From Methylocystis sp. Sn-Cys (GTDB lineage: Bacteria; Pseudomonadota; Alphaproteobacteria; Rhizobiales; Beijerinckiaceae): a stretch of 37,917 bases of DNA. Shown here one piece after another: positions 15,434 to 25,405 of the stretch (position 1 is its first letter; each line of letters begins with the position of its first letter). The position numbers were made by a program, and so were the translations under genes. The notes below the pieces were generated by a model. The model did no database searches. It was not told where the DNA came from and saw only the letters and a program-made list of their open reading frames with translations. The stretch spans positions 1 through 37,917 of the forward strand of contig NZ_JAERVJ010000009.1 of NCBI RefSeq assembly GCF_016745395.1, given 5' to 3'.

Positions 15434-15766
15434 TCACCACGGGCGTTTGGCGAGCGGCGTCTCGCTATCGACGATATTGGCCTCCAACGCGCCCACCCGC
15501 TTGGCGAGGACGTTGACGGCGTTCTGCAGCGCGGCGATCTGCCGTGCAAGATCGTCGATACGGGCGGCCGTCGCCCTGTCGGAGACGGTCGCGTCATTGC
15601 GCAGCCTCGCCAATTGCTGACCGAGGCAATTGACCGCGCTAATCACATCCTTCTGATCGGCAATGACGCCGGAAACGCCGGAGGCCTGCACGAGGCAGGA
15701 GACATCGGCGCGCGCCGGCGCGGCGGCGGCCAGCAAGAGCAAAATCAGGCCGAGCGATCTTCGCAT
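15434..15766 (-). CDS. Small secreted coiled-coil protein of unknown function
   Basis: The 110-residue product begins MRRSLGLILLLLAAAAPARA, a clear signal peptide. The mature protein has two cysteines near its start (VSCLVQA and VNCLGQQ) and then an alpha-helical stretch with heptad-like leucines (ARIDDLARQIAALQNAVNVL), suggesting a short coiled coil in the periplasm. The ATG at 15766 has GGAGG five bases upstream; the longer frame reaching 15868 runs into the divergent MOSC gene. It lies 88 bases upstream of the lipoprotein gene on the same strand. No family recognised. Confidence 0.72.
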   Translation of the reverse strand: MRRSLGLILLLLAAAAPARADVSCLVQASGVSGVIADQKDVISAVNCLGQQLARLRNDATVSDRATAARIDDLARQIAALQNAVNVLAKRVGALEANIVDSETPLAKRPW

Positions 15767-15866
15767 GTGATCCTCCCCGAACCACGACCCAAATCGCGCT
15801 TGCCGGCGCGCGGGCAATGCGCCTTTATGCCCGAGAGTTCCTGAAATATCCTTGCCGCCGGCCCAC

Positions 15867-16568
15867 ATGACTCTCGCTCCCGCTCATCCTCTCGTTTTGA
15901 TCGGGCCAATCGCGCCGCTCGGCAAAGCCGGGCAGACGAGCGCGATCGTCAAAGCGTCCACCCCCGGCCCATGGCGAATTGGCAAGACGGGGTTAGAGGG
16001 CGACGCCCAGGCCGATCTGAAACACCATGGCGGGCCGGAAAAGGCGCTGCATCACTACGCTTTCGACCATTACGCGACCTGGCGCGCGGAGATCGGCGAC
16101 GCAGCGCCCCTCGCCGCGCCCGGCGCCTTCGGCGAGAACCTGTCGACGTCCGGCTGGACGGAGGAGACCGTCCGCCTCGGCGACGTGATCCGCTTCGGCT
16201 CGGCGCTCTTGCAGGTGAGCCAGGGACGCCAGCCCTGCTTCAAGCTCAGTCTGCGTTTCGGCCTGCGCGACATGGCGGCGCGCGTCCAGCGCAGCGGCCG
16301 CACGGGCTGGTATTATCGCGTGCTGCAAGAAGGCGTCGCGCAATTGGGCGACGCCCTCGCGCTGATCGAGCGCCCCTGCCCCGATTGGCCGCTCGCGCGC
16401 CTCTCCACCCTGCTTTACCGCGACACGCGCGACCGCGCGGGACTCGCAGCCATGGCCGCGCTCCCGCAACTGGCGGAGGGTTGGCGCGCGCTGGCGCAGC
16501 GGCGTCTCGACACCGGCAAGACCGAAAACTGGAGCGCCCGGCTCTACGGCCGGCAGCGCCAGAGCTGA
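15867..16568 (+). CDS. MOSC domain protein (YiiM-like)
   Basis: The 233-residue protein has a MOSC domain, the fold shared with molybdenum cofactor sulfurases and the molybdoenzymes YcbX and mARC. YiiM-type proteins reduce N-hydroxylated compounds. Visible marks are GLEGDAQADLKHHGGPEKALHHYAFDHY, the GAFGENLSTSGWTEETVRLGDV block and the ligand cysteine in QGRQPCFKL (Cys124). The C-terminal helical part (PLARLSTLLYRDTRDRAGL) fits the 3-alpha domain that follows MOSC in YiiM. The ATG at 15867 is preferred over a TTG at 15852. Substrate inferred only by family. Confidence 0.9.
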   Translation: MTLAPAHPLVLIGPIAPLGKAGQTSAIVKASTPGPWRIGKTGLEGDAQADLKHHGGPEKALHHYAFDHYATWRAEIGDAAPLAAPGAFGENLSTSGWTEETVRLGDVIRFGSALLQVSQGRQPCFKLSLRFGLRDMAARVQRSGRTGWYYRVLQEGVAQLGDALALIERPCPDWPLARLSTLLYRDTRDRAGLAAMAALPQLAEGWRALAQRRLDTGKTENWSARLYGRQRQS

Positions 16569-16621
16569 TTGCCTCGCTCGCGCAACCGCCTTAAGGTGCG
16601 CGCCTGAATGCGGAGAAGGCC

Positions 16622-17356
16622 ATGTCGTCACGCTCACAAGACTTGCTGCAGGACAATCTTTTCACCGGAAAGATCGGCGCGGAATACGACATCCTGCGGC
16701 TGATGTGCCCCAGCCACGTCCTGCTCGCCAAACGCCTCAGCGCGACGGTCGCCGCCTGGAAGCCCGACGAGACGCTGAAAGGTTTCGAAATCGGCTGCGG
16801 CACCGGCATCAGCACCACTTTGATGCTCGCCGCGCGCGACGCCCTCACGCTGACCGCCGTCGACAGCGCGGCGGCGATGCTCGATCAGGCGCGCGAAAAT
16901 CTGGCGGATGACGTGAAGGCGGGCCGCGTGACCTTCCAGGAAGCCGACGCGCTCGACGCGCTGAAGGCGCTGCCCGACAATAGCCTCGATCTCGTCGCCT
17001 CCAATTACGCCATTCACAATTTCCTCGACGATTACCGTTCCAAGGTTCTCGCCGAAGTGCATCGCGTGCTGAAACCCGGCGGCCTCTTCGTCAATGGCGA
17101 CCGCTATGCGATGGACGACCGCGCCGCGCATCTGCAGGACACGCAGGTGACCGTGCGCCGCTGGTTCAAGCTCTTCCGGGAAATCAACCGGCTCGACCTC
17201 CTGGAGGATTGGGTGGTGCATTTCTACAGCGATGAATCGCCCGACCATCTCATGTATTTCACGCCGTCGATGCGGCTGCTCGAAACGCTCGGCTTTGCGG
17301 TGACGGTCGATTATCGCGAGGGCGTCGATACGCTGGTGCGGGCGGTGAAAGCGTGA
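16622..17356 (+). CDS. Class I SAM-dependent methyltransferase
   Basis: The 244-residue protein has the Rossmann-type methyltransferase fold. Motif I is FEIGCGTGIST near residue 55, followed by an acidic residue in TAVDSAAAMLDQA, the motif around EADALDALKALPDNSLDLV, and SNYAIHNFLDDYRSKVLAEVHRVLKPGG, typical of UbiE/type 11 methyltransferases. The C-terminal part (RWFKLFREINRLDLLEDW) is not diagnostic. The acceptor is unknown. It lies 53 bases after the MOSC gene on the same strand and may share its transcript. Confidence 0.88.
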   Translation: MSSRSQDLLQDNLFTGKIGAEYDILRLMCPSHVLLAKRLSATVAAWKPDETLKGFEIGCGTGISTTLMLAARDALTLTAVDSAAAMLDQARENLADDVKAGRVTFQEADALDALKALPDNSLDLVASNYAIHNFLDDYRSKVLAEVHRVLKPGGLFVNGDRYAMDDRAAHLQDTQVTVRRWFKLFREINRLDLLEDWVVHFYSDESPDHLMYFTPSMRLLETLGFAVTVDYREGVDTLVRAVKA

Positions 17357-17373
17357 TCGATACGTTTGGACAA

Positions 17374-17430
17374 GCGCGCCTGAAGGCGCGCGGTCCGGAC
17401 CGGCGCTGGACCGCGCGCCTTCAGGCGCGC
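17374..17430. repeat. Long perfect inverted repeat with self-palindromic arms
   Basis: A 23-base arm at 17374-17396 (GCGCGCCTGAAGGCGCGC plus GGTCC) is exactly complementary to 17408-17430, with an 11-base loop. Each arm also contains an internal palindrome built on GCGCGCC/GGCGCGC, so it could fold as one long hairpin or two short ones. It separates the methyltransferase and EamA genes. Confidence 0.85.
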
Positions 17431-17482
17431 CGCAAGCCTTCAGCCTCAGCGGCGCGAAACCCGGCGGTCGCGTCCTAGCGGC

Positions 17483-18385
17483 ATGGACCTCGCCCTTCTT
17501 GCCCTCTTCGCGGCGCTCGTCACCGCGCTCTGCCAATCCGCCACCGATCTCGGCACCAAAGCCGCGACGCGCTATGCCGACGACCGCGCGATCCTCGCCG
17601 CCCAATGGAACGCCGGCGCGCTGCTGCTCGTCATCGCCTGCCTCATCGTCTATCCGGGGCTCGCCGCCGCGCCGATCGCGACGCTCGACGCGCTGACGCA
17701 GCCGGGCTTTACGAAGCTCCTCGCCTGGTCCGGCGTTCTCAACGTCGTCGCTTATTTCCTGTACATAAGGGGTTTCCGCCTCTCCGACGCCTCGCTCGTC
17801 GCGCCGCTGGTGCTGCTGACGCCGGTGCTGATGCTCATCACCTCGCCGATCATGACCGGCGAGCAGGCGCCGCCGATGGGGATGTTCGGCGTGCTGCTCA
17901 CCGTGCTCGGCGTCGGCCTTCTCGACGCCAACCGGGCGAACGGCAAAAGGTTCAATTTCGCCGTCTTCGTCCGGGACGCCGGCGCGCGCTACATGCTCGT
18001 CACCGCCACGATCTGGAGCGTCACCGCCAATATCGACAAGCTCGGCGTGAAGGCCTCGACGCCGCTCATCTGGATCGCGGCGGTGACCATCGTCATCGCG
18101 CTTTGCGCGAATGTCTATTGGGCGCTCGGACCACGCAAGACGCCGCGCCTCTCCTCGCTACGCTACGCGCTGCTCGCGGGCTCGGCCATGGCCTTCGGCA
18201 ATACGGTGCAGATGTGGGCGCTGACGATCCTGTTCACGCCCTATGTCATCGCCATCAAGCGCCTCTCGGCGCTCTTCACCGTGCTCGCAAGCTCCCATGT
18301 GCTGAAGGAGGAGACCGGCGGTCGCCTCCTCGGCGCGGCGGTGATGCTGGCGGGAGCCGTAATGATCGCGCTGGCGAGGACTTAA
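17483..18385 (+). CDS. EamA/DMT family transporter
   Basis: The 300-residue protein has ten membrane segments arranged as two five-segment EamA halves, typical of the drug/metabolite transporter superfamily. The first half ends near VLGVGLLDAN and the second begins at ARYMLVTATIWSVTANIDK. The C-terminal half has the usual IKRLSALFTVLASSHVLKEE followed by a glycine- and alanine-rich final helix (LLGAAVMLAGAVMIAL). Substrates in this superfamily range widely and cannot be assigned. It ends just before the left inverted repeat of the DUF559 cassette. Confidence 0.88.
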   Translation: MDLALLALFAALVTALCQSATDLGTKAATRYADDRAILAAQWNAGALLLVIACLIVYPGLAAAPIATLDALTQPGFTKLLAWSGVLNVVAYFLYIRGFRLSDASLVAPLVLLTPVLMLITSPIMTGEQAPPMGMFGVLLTVLGVGLLDANRANGKRFNFAVFVRDAGARYMLVTATIWSVTANIDKLGVKASTPLIWIAAVTIVIALCANVYWALGPRKTPRLSSLRYALLAGSAMAFGNTVQMWALTILFTPYVIAIKRLSALFTVLASSHVLKEETGGRLLGAAVMLAGAVMIALART

Positions 18386-18426
18386 GCCCCTCTCCCCGCT
18401 TGCGGGGAGAGGTTGGGTGAGGGGCC
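18386..18426. repeat. Family B repeat, left copy flanking the DUF559 gene
   Basis: A 10-bp hairpin (CTCTCCCCGC-TT-GCGGGGAGAG) followed by GTTGGGTGAGGGGCC. It starts right after the EamA stop codon. It is an inverted copy of 18821-18862 with about 40 matching bases, and the similarity continues weakly inward (GGGTGATTA here, GGGGGATTA on the other side). Confidence 0.9.
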
Positions 18427-18433
18427 CGGGTGA

Positions 18434-18796
18434 TTAGCCCTGGTCTCGCGAGAGAGCCGCCAATATCGCCTCAGCAACAGCGTCGGCATTCTCATAAACC
18501 TGCTGGTTTCTGAAGCGGATCACCTGATAGCCCTGTGCATTCAAATAGTCTGAGCGTCGCACATCCGCCGCGATCTCTTCTTGGTTGGAATGCGTTTCAC
18601 CGTCGATCTCGACTACCAACTTACATTCCCTGCAAACAAAATCAGCGATGAAAGGCCCAATCGGCTCCTGGCGCACGAATTTGAAGCCGCCAAGATTTCT
18701 ATTCCTCAGCCGCCCCCACATGATCTTTTCCGCTGACGTGGCGTCGCGTCTCAGCTCACGAGACCGGCGGGTTTCGATGAAACGCAGACCACGCAT
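18434..18796 (-). CDS. DUF559 protein, Vsr-like (PD-(D/E)XK) nuclease fold
   Basis: The 120-residue protein matches DUF559, a family related to very-short-patch-repair and restriction-type nucleases. Marks are the N-terminal ELRRDATSAEKIMWGRLRN segment, FKFVRQEPIGPFIADFVC, and VVEIDGETHS, where Asp52, Glu63 and Asp65 fit the metal-binding residues of the PD-(D/E)XK fold. A C-terminal region with DYLNAQGYQVIRF follows. The gene nearly fills the space between the two family B repeats: its stop is 8 bases from the left copy and its start 24 bases from the right copy, leaving little room for a private promoter. Cellular role unknown. Confidence 0.88.
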   Translation of the reverse strand: MRGLRFIETRRSRELRRDATSAEKIMWGRLRNRNLGGFKFVRQEPIGPFIADFVCRECKLVVEIDGETHSNQEEIAADVRRSDYLNAQGYQVIRFRNQQVYENADAVAEAILAALSRDQG

Positions 18797-18820
18797 GACA
18801 AATCTCTCAATTAATCCCCC

Positions 18821-18862
18821 GGCCCCTCACCCAACCTCTCCCCGCAAGCGGGGAGAGGAGCC
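18821..18862. repeat. Family B repeat, right copy flanking the DUF559 gene
   Basis: GGCCCCTCACCCAACCTC leads into the hairpin CTCTCCCCGC-AA-GCGGGGAGAG. It is the inverted counterpart of 18386-18426, differing only at its outer end. It lies immediately upstream of the DUF559 start codon. Confidence 0.9.
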
Positions 18863-18929
18863 GGCGCGCTCTTACAAAGTCATCTGATGGCCCGAAGGCG
18901 CATAGGAAAGCATAAAATCTAGCGCCCCA

Positions 18930-18964
18930 CCGTCATGGCCGGGCTTGTCCCGGCCATCCACGCT
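18930..18964. repeat. Family D palindrome (GTCAT...ATCCA type)
   Basis: CCGTCATGGCCGGG, five bases, CCCGGCCATCCACG. The stem ATGGCCGGG/CCCGGCCAT (18935-18957) is perfect. It lies about 40 bases beyond the lepA stop codon and could cap that transcript, but no T-run follows. Confidence 0.75.
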
Positions 18965-19003
18965 GAGCCGCAGGCACGACGGACAACAGCCGGCAAAAGC
19001 CCC

Positions 19004-20812
19004 CTAGTCCTCCATCTTCAGCGCCGCAATAAACGCCTCCTGCGGGATCTCCACCCGCCCGAACTGGCGCATCTTCTTCTTGCCTTCCTTCTGCTTCTCC
19101 AAGAGCTTGCGCTTGCGGGTCACGTCGCCGCCATAGCATTTGGCGGTCACGTCCTTGCGGAAGGCGCGCACGGTTTCGCGGGCGATGATCTTGCCCCCGA
19201 GCGCGGCCTGGATCGGCACCTGGAACATATGCGGCGGAATGAGCTCCTTGAGCTTCTCGCACATCTGCCGGCCGCGCCCCTCGGCGCGCGTGCGATGCAC
19301 CAGCATGGACAAAGCGTCCACCGGCTCGGCGTTCACGAGAATGCTCATCTTCACGAGATCGCCGGCGCGATAGTCGGTGAGCTGATAGTCGAATGAGGCG
19401 TAGCCCTTCGAGATCGACTTCAGGCGATCGTAGAAATCGAACACCACCTCGTTGAGCGGCAGATCATAGACCGCCATGGCGCGCTTACCGACGTAGTTCA
19501 AATCCACCTGTATGCCGCGCCGGTCCTGACAGAGCTTCAGCACCGAGCCCAAATAATCATCGGGCGTCAGAATCGTGGCGCGAATCCAGGGCTCCTTGAT
19601 CTCCTCGATCTTCACGACGTCCGGCATGTCGGCCGGATTGTGCAGCTCGATCTCGTCGCCATTGGTGAGCAGGATTTTATAGACGACCGAAGGCGCCGTC
19701 GCGATGAGGTCGAGATTGAACTCGCGCGAGAGGCGCTCCTGAATGATTTCGAGATGCAGCAGGCCCAAAAAGCCACAGCGGAAGCCGAAGCCGAGCGCCG
19801 CCGAGGTCTCCATCTCATAGGAGAAGCTGGCGTCGTTCAGACGCAGCTTGCCGATCGCGGCGCGCAAATCCTCGAAATCGGCGGCGTCGACAGGGAAGAG
19901 GCCGCAGAACACCACCGGCTGCGCCGGCTTGAAGCCCGGCAGCGCCTCGTCGCAGGGCTTGCGGTCATCGGTGATCGTGTCGCCAACGCGCGTATCCGCG
20001 ACCTGCTTGATCTGCGCGGTGATGAAGCCGACCTCGCCCGGCCCGAGCTGGGCGACGTCCTGCATCTTGGGGCGGAAGACGCCGATCTTGTCGACCTCGT
20101 AATGGGCGCCTGTGCCCATCATCTGGATCTTCTGGCCCTTTTTCAGCGTGCCGTCGAAAATGCGGACCAGCACCACGACGCCGAGATAGGCGTCGTACCA
20201 GCTGTCGACCAGCAGCGCCTTCAGGGGCGCCTTCTCGTCGCCCTGGGGCGGCGGCAGGCGGGTGACGATCGCTTCCAGCACGTCAGGAATGCCAATGCCG
20301 GTCTTGGCCGAGATGAGCACGGCGTCCTTGGCGTCGAGGCCGATCACCTCCTCGATCTGCTCCTTGATGCGGTCGGGTTCGGCGGCCGGCAGGTCGATCT
20401 TGTTGAGCACGGGCACGATCTCGTGCCCCGCGTCGATGGCCTGATAGACATTGGCGAGCGTCTGCGCCTCGACGCCCTGGGAGGCGTCCACCACCAAGAG
20501 CGAGCCCTCGCAGGCCTTGAGCGAGCGCGAGACCTCATAGGCGAAGTCGACGTGGCCGGGGGTGTCCATCAGGTTCAGGACGTAATCCTTGCCGTCCGCG
20601 GCCCGGTAATGCAGGCGCACGGTCTGCGCCTTGATGGTGATGCCGCGCTCGCGCTCGATATCCATGGAATCGAGCACCTGCTCGACCATCTCGCGCGCCG
20701 CGAGCGTCCCGGTCTCCTGGATCAGCCGGTCGGCGAGCGTCGATTTGCCGTGGTCGATATGCGCCACGATCGAGAAATTGCGGATGTTATCGAATTTGCG
20801 GGGGGTGCTCAT
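19004..20812 (-). CDS. lepA: Elongation factor 4 (LepA) GTPase
   Basis: LepA is a ribosome-associated translational GTPase that affects initiation and elongation under stress. The 602-residue length is standard. G motifs are in place: AHIDHGKST (G1), the [12 protein letters not shown] switch region, [12 protein letters not shown] (G3), NKIDLPAA (G4) and SAKTG (G5). The later domains include [19 protein letters not shown], typical of EF-G-like domain III, and the LepA-specific C-terminal domain with [19 protein letters not shown] and [17 protein letters not shown]. The ATG at 20812 is chosen by alignment with [15 protein letters not shown]; upstream frame to 20914 is not coding-like. It is 162 bases downstream of the coiled-coil gene on the same strand. 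Confidence 0.98.
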   Translation of the reverse strand: MSTPRKFDNIRNFSIVAHIDHGKSTLADRLIQETGTLAAREMVEQVLDSMDIERERGITIKAQTVRLHYRAADGKDYVLNLMDTPGHVDFAYEVSRSLKACEGSLLVVDASQGVEAQTLANVYQAIDAGHEIVPVLNKIDLPAAEPDRIKEQIEEVIGLDAKDAVLISAKTGIGIPDVLEAIVTRLPPPQGDEKAPLKALLVDSWYDAYLGVVVLVRIFDGTLKKGQKIQMMGTGAHYEVDKIGVFRPKMQDVAQLGPGEVGFITAQIKQVADTRVGDTITDDRKPCDEALPGFKPAQPVVFCGLFPVDAADFEDLRAAIGKLRLNDASFSYEMETSAALGFGFRCGFLGLLHLEIIQERLSREFNLDLIATAPSVVYKILLTNGDEIELHNPADMPDVVKIEEIKEPWIRATILTPDDYLGSVLKLCQDRRGIQVDLNYVGKRAMAVYDLPLNEVVFDFYDRLKSISKGYASFDYQLTDYRAGDLVKMSILVNAEPVDALSMLVHRTRAEGRGRQMCEKLKELIPPHMFQVPIQAALGGKIIARETVRAFRKDVTAKCYGGDVTRKRKLLEKQKEGKKKMRQFGRVEIPQEAFIAALKMED

Positions 20813-20921
20813 GGCGCTTCGGATAGCAGCGCCCGGCCCCAAAAGAAAGGGCGCGGTTAACCCAACCGCGCCATCGTGGAGGCGGCCAAAGCCGCAAGCC
20901 GTCGTTCGAGCCATCGCCCCT

Positions 20922-20953
20922 ATTCCCGGCCGGGCCTGCGGCCCGCCGGGAAT
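20922..20953. repeat. Hairpin between coiled-coil gene and lepA
   Basis: ATTCCCGGC (20922-20930) pairs with GCCGGGAAT (20945-20953), and inside it GGGCC pairs with GGCCC around a TGC loop. No T-tract follows, so a terminator is not proven. Its CATTCCCGG outer stem (minus strand) resembles the family C palindromes. Confidence 0.6.
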
Positions 20954-20974
20954 GAGAACGGCTCCAGCTGGCCT

Positions 20975-21616
20975 TTACTTCTTGCCCTGCTCGGCGACCA
21001 GTTCCTGGACCTTCGCTTTGCCGAGCTTGTAGAGCTCGATCACCCGGGGCTTCGCCCAGACGTAGAACTCCTTGGTCAGCTTCACCGCCATGCAGCCGAG
21101 CTTGGTCGCGGTTTCGACGGTCTTGTCGAAATAGGGCAGCGCCGGGCTATCGGCCGGGATCTTAGAGCGCACCCAGGCGACGGCGGCCTTGGTCTTTTCC
21201 GCGAGGATGGCCAGGAGCACGCCGGTGAGGTCCGTCGGCGGCTTGGCGTCGAGCGCGCGGCGCAGCCGGGCGATCTCGGCCGAAGCGTCATCGGCGCGGC
21301 GAATCGCGTCCTTCAGCGAGGTCTCGACGGCGGCCTTTTCATGGGCGAGCTGATCGCGCTGGGACGTAACGTCGGCCACCACCTTGTCGTGATCGGCGAC
21401 GACATCTCCGATAATCTGATCGCGCTCGGAGAGAACCGAAGCGAGCTGCTCCTTCAGATCGTCGCGCTCCTTGGCGTAGGCGTTGGCCTTGGCGACGATT
21501 TCGGTCTTCTCGAAGATCTGACGGTCGCGCTCGGCGCGGGCCGCCTTGAGCAGCTCCTGCAAATTGTCGACTGGGGACTGGTTATCGTCGTGCTGCGAAA
21601 CGGATTCGTCGGTCAT
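20975..21616 (-). CDS. Coiled-coil protein of unknown function
   Basis: The 213-residue protein has a long charged helical region, about residues 15-120, with heptad-like spacing (LQELLKAARAERDRQIFEK, LKEQLASVLSERDQIIGDV, LAHEKAAVETSLKDAIRRA) that predicts a coiled coil. The C-terminal third is more globular, with FDKTVETATKLGCMAVKLTKE and a lysine-rich end. No signal peptide or membrane segment is visible. The start at 21616 has GGAGG four bases upstream. It precedes lepA on the same strand but a hairpin lies between them. I do not recognise a named family. Confidence 0.75.
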   Translation of the reverse strand: MTDESVSQHDDNQSPVDNLQELLKAARAERDRQIFEKTEIVAKANAYAKERDDLKEQLASVLSERDQIIGDVVADHDKVVADVTSQRDQLAHEKAAVETSLKDAIRRADDASAEIARLRRALDAKPPTDLTGVLLAILAEKTKAAVAWVRSKIPADSPALPYFDKTVETATKLGCMAVKLTKEFYVWAKPRVIELYKLGKAKVQELVAEQGKK

Positions 21617-21795
21617 ACCGCCTCCTGGAGAAGCTGAAAAAGGGATGGCGCGCGCAACGGATGTTGCAAACACGCGCGGTCAGTGGAGCGCTTGGCCTCC
21701 GGATCGCTCGCCGACGAAGTCCATCATTACGGTTAATTTTTCAATTACGCAAAAGCCGTGCGCTTTTGACGCAGCTTGGCGATTGCGCCCGGGCT

Positions 21796-22065
21796 TTATC
21801 GCTCATGCCCGCCGCCCTGCAGGCGCTGCAGCGTAGCAGCGCAATCGCGAGGCGCAGCAAGACATTTCTCGCGCGCCGCCGACACCAGCGCATCGGCGCC
21901 GGCCTGGGCCCATTCCCTGGCGCTGTCCTCGATCGACGGACGACGCGGCGGCTTGGGAGCCGCGGCATGCGCATGCGATTCGCGAGTCGGCGCCTCTGGT
22001 TCGCGCCATTGAACGGCGAAGATCACGATCGCGATGCAAGCCAGGCATTTGAGGAGAAAAATCAC
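21796..22065 (-). CDS. Small membrane-anchored or exported protein, unknown
   Basis: The 89-residue frame begins with a hydrophobic segment, IFLLKCLACIAIVIFAVQW, that could be a membrane anchor or signal peptide. A proline- and alanine-rich linker follows, then a short helical part with two cysteines (REKCLAAPRDCAATLQRL). The start is a GTG at 22065 with GGAG about eight bases upstream. The layout resembles other small envelope proteins in this window, but there is no recognised family and the coding status is not certain. The next 261 bases, to the histidine kinase start, show nothing identifiable. Confidence 0.5.
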   Translation of the reverse strand: MIFLLKCLACIAIVIFAVQWREPEAPTRESHAHAAAPKPPRRPSIEDSAREWAQAGADALVSAAREKCLAAPRDCAATLQRLQGGGHER

Positions 22066-22326
22066 CGGGCGCTCCCCGACATCGCACGCGGCTTTTTCGG
22101 GCGCGCCCGATTGCGCTTGCGCTGCCGCCGACGCGCTCCAGTTTGTCGCGTTCGGAGATTAAGCAACGGTAAACAAGAAGGATCAAATCCGGCCGCCGAT
22201 CGCAAGGAAATACAAACCATGCTGAGGTCTAAGAATGGGAATTAATAGGCGGCTGCAGTCGTTTAGCAGTCACTTAAGATAGATCTGCGAGGTTCCGGCG
22301 CAGTAGGAGCGCGTGATTTGAGTAAA

Positions 22327-24148
<1,822 letters not shown>

Positions 24149-24156
<8 letters not shown>

Positions 24157-25000
24157 CCTCTCGCTCAGCGCCTCCAGATACGACGAATTCCCCGAGGAAC
24201 GCGCGCCCAGGCGGCGCGGCCCCGCTCCCGACCCGGAGTTCCACGACGAGCCGTTTCGCTTGCCGAAGAAGAAGCGTTCGGTGCTCGCGCGCGTTTTCGC
24301 GCCCCATCGCGTGGGCGTGATGTTGCTTTTGGGCATCGGCGGGCTGGCGTTTGTGGGCGTGCCGATGAACGCCCTCTTCCTGCAGGACGGCCATCACCCC
24401 GCCCCGCTCTTCTCCTCGCGCAAGCTTGCGCCGCGCTATGTCGAAGAGTCCGACGCGCCGACTCCGCGCGCGCGCCCGGCTCAGATGGAAACCGCCGTCG
24501 AGACGGATTTGGCGGCGAAGCCGGAGCCGGCGCCCGCGCTTCCCGCTGCCAAGCCGACAAAGGCGGACGCAGCGGCGCTGAAGGCCGTGATCCTGAAAAC
24601 CGAGGCGTCGCCGGCCGCCAAGATCGAAAAGAAGCGCGAGCCCGTCTCTCACGATCAGATCGCGGCCATGCTGGGCGGCCCGGAGGCGGCGAAGTCCACG
24701 ACCTCCAAGCCTGCTCGGACGCTCAATCAGACGAAGCCTCAGGCGCAGCCCCTGCCCAAGCCGGAGGCGCAGACGCAGCCCAAGGCCGAGGCGCAGACGC
24801 TGGCCCCGAGCGAGGGCGTGGCCTTCGCGCAGCGCGCGCTACAGCGGCTCGGCTATGTGGTGAAAGCTGACGGCGTGATGAGCGACGGCACCCGCCGCGC
24901 GATCGAAAAATTCGAGCGCGACAATGGCCTGCCCCCCAAGGGCGAGCTTACCGCCAAGGTCGCCAAGCTGCTGGCCAGCCGCGCCGCAACGCCGCACTGA
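24149..25000 (+). CDS. Membrane-anchored peptidoglycan-binding domain protein
   Basis: The 283-residue protein has a charged N-terminus, one membrane segment (HRVGVMLLLGIGGLAFVGVP, near residues 50-70), a long proline-, alanine- and lysine-rich linker with repeated glutamine/proline motifs, and a C-terminal peptidoglycan-binding domain (AFAQRALQRLGYVVKADGV...TRRAIEKFERDNGLPPKGEL). The topology puts the last domain in the periplasm, where it could hold the cell wall. The only in-frame start near the 5' end is a TTG at 24149 (reading MRDLSLSASRYDE), with AAGGAA about 12 bases upstream. It overlaps the kinase gene and precedes a DUF1491 gene by 47 bases. Confidence 0.85.
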
Positions 25001-25047
25001 GAGAGACAGGCTTAGACCGCGGACGCATTTCGCTCTAAGTTAGCGGC

Positions 25048-25389
25048 ATGCGTCTGCGATCCGATATTTTTGTAGCTGCCCTCATCCGCCGCGCCGAGGT
25101 GGAGGGAGCGGTCGCCATGTTGCGGCGGCGCGGCGCCGCGGAAGCGGGCGCCGTCTTCATCAAGCTCGATCGCCTCGACGGCCGCGCCGCCGTCTACGGG
25201 CCCGCCCCGCAAAGCGAAGCGATGCCCGAGGGCGTCGATCGGCTGTTCTCCAAAGTCCACAAGGGCGACTGGGTCGAACCGGCCGAGGCGGAGGCCCGCC
25301 TCAAGCGCGAGATCATGTTCGACCCCGACCTTTGGTTCATCGAGATCGAAGACCGCGACGGCCGCGTCTTCGTCGAGCTGGCGGCGTGA
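25048..25389 (+). CDS. DUF1491 family protein
   Basis: The 113-residue protein matches DUF1491, a family of short alphaproteobacterial proteins without known function. Typical parts are the N-terminal RLRSDIFVAALIRRAEVEGA, the GAAEAGAVFIKLDRLDGRAAVYGPAP block and the C-terminal FDPDLWFIEIEDRDGR. It is small, soluble and has no signal peptide. It follows the peptidoglycan-binding gene by 47 bases on the same strand and is probably the last member of the kinase operon. Confidence 0.9.
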   Translation: MRLRSDIFVAALIRRAEVEGAVAMLRRRGAAEAGAVFIKLDRLDGRAAVYGPAPQSEAMPEGVDRLFSKVHKGDWVEPAEAEARLKREIMFDPDLWFIEIEDRDGRVFVELAA

Positions 25390-25405
25390 CGGACCTCACG
25401 CCGCG

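Noticed and set aside
19640-20860. 406-residue open frame opposite lepA
   Set aside because: lepA is certain; the antisense product has no motif and low-complexity composition.
20922-20953. Hairpin before lepA as an intrinsic terminator
   Set aside because: The stem is strong, but there is no T-rich tract after it on either strand, so termination cannot be claimed.
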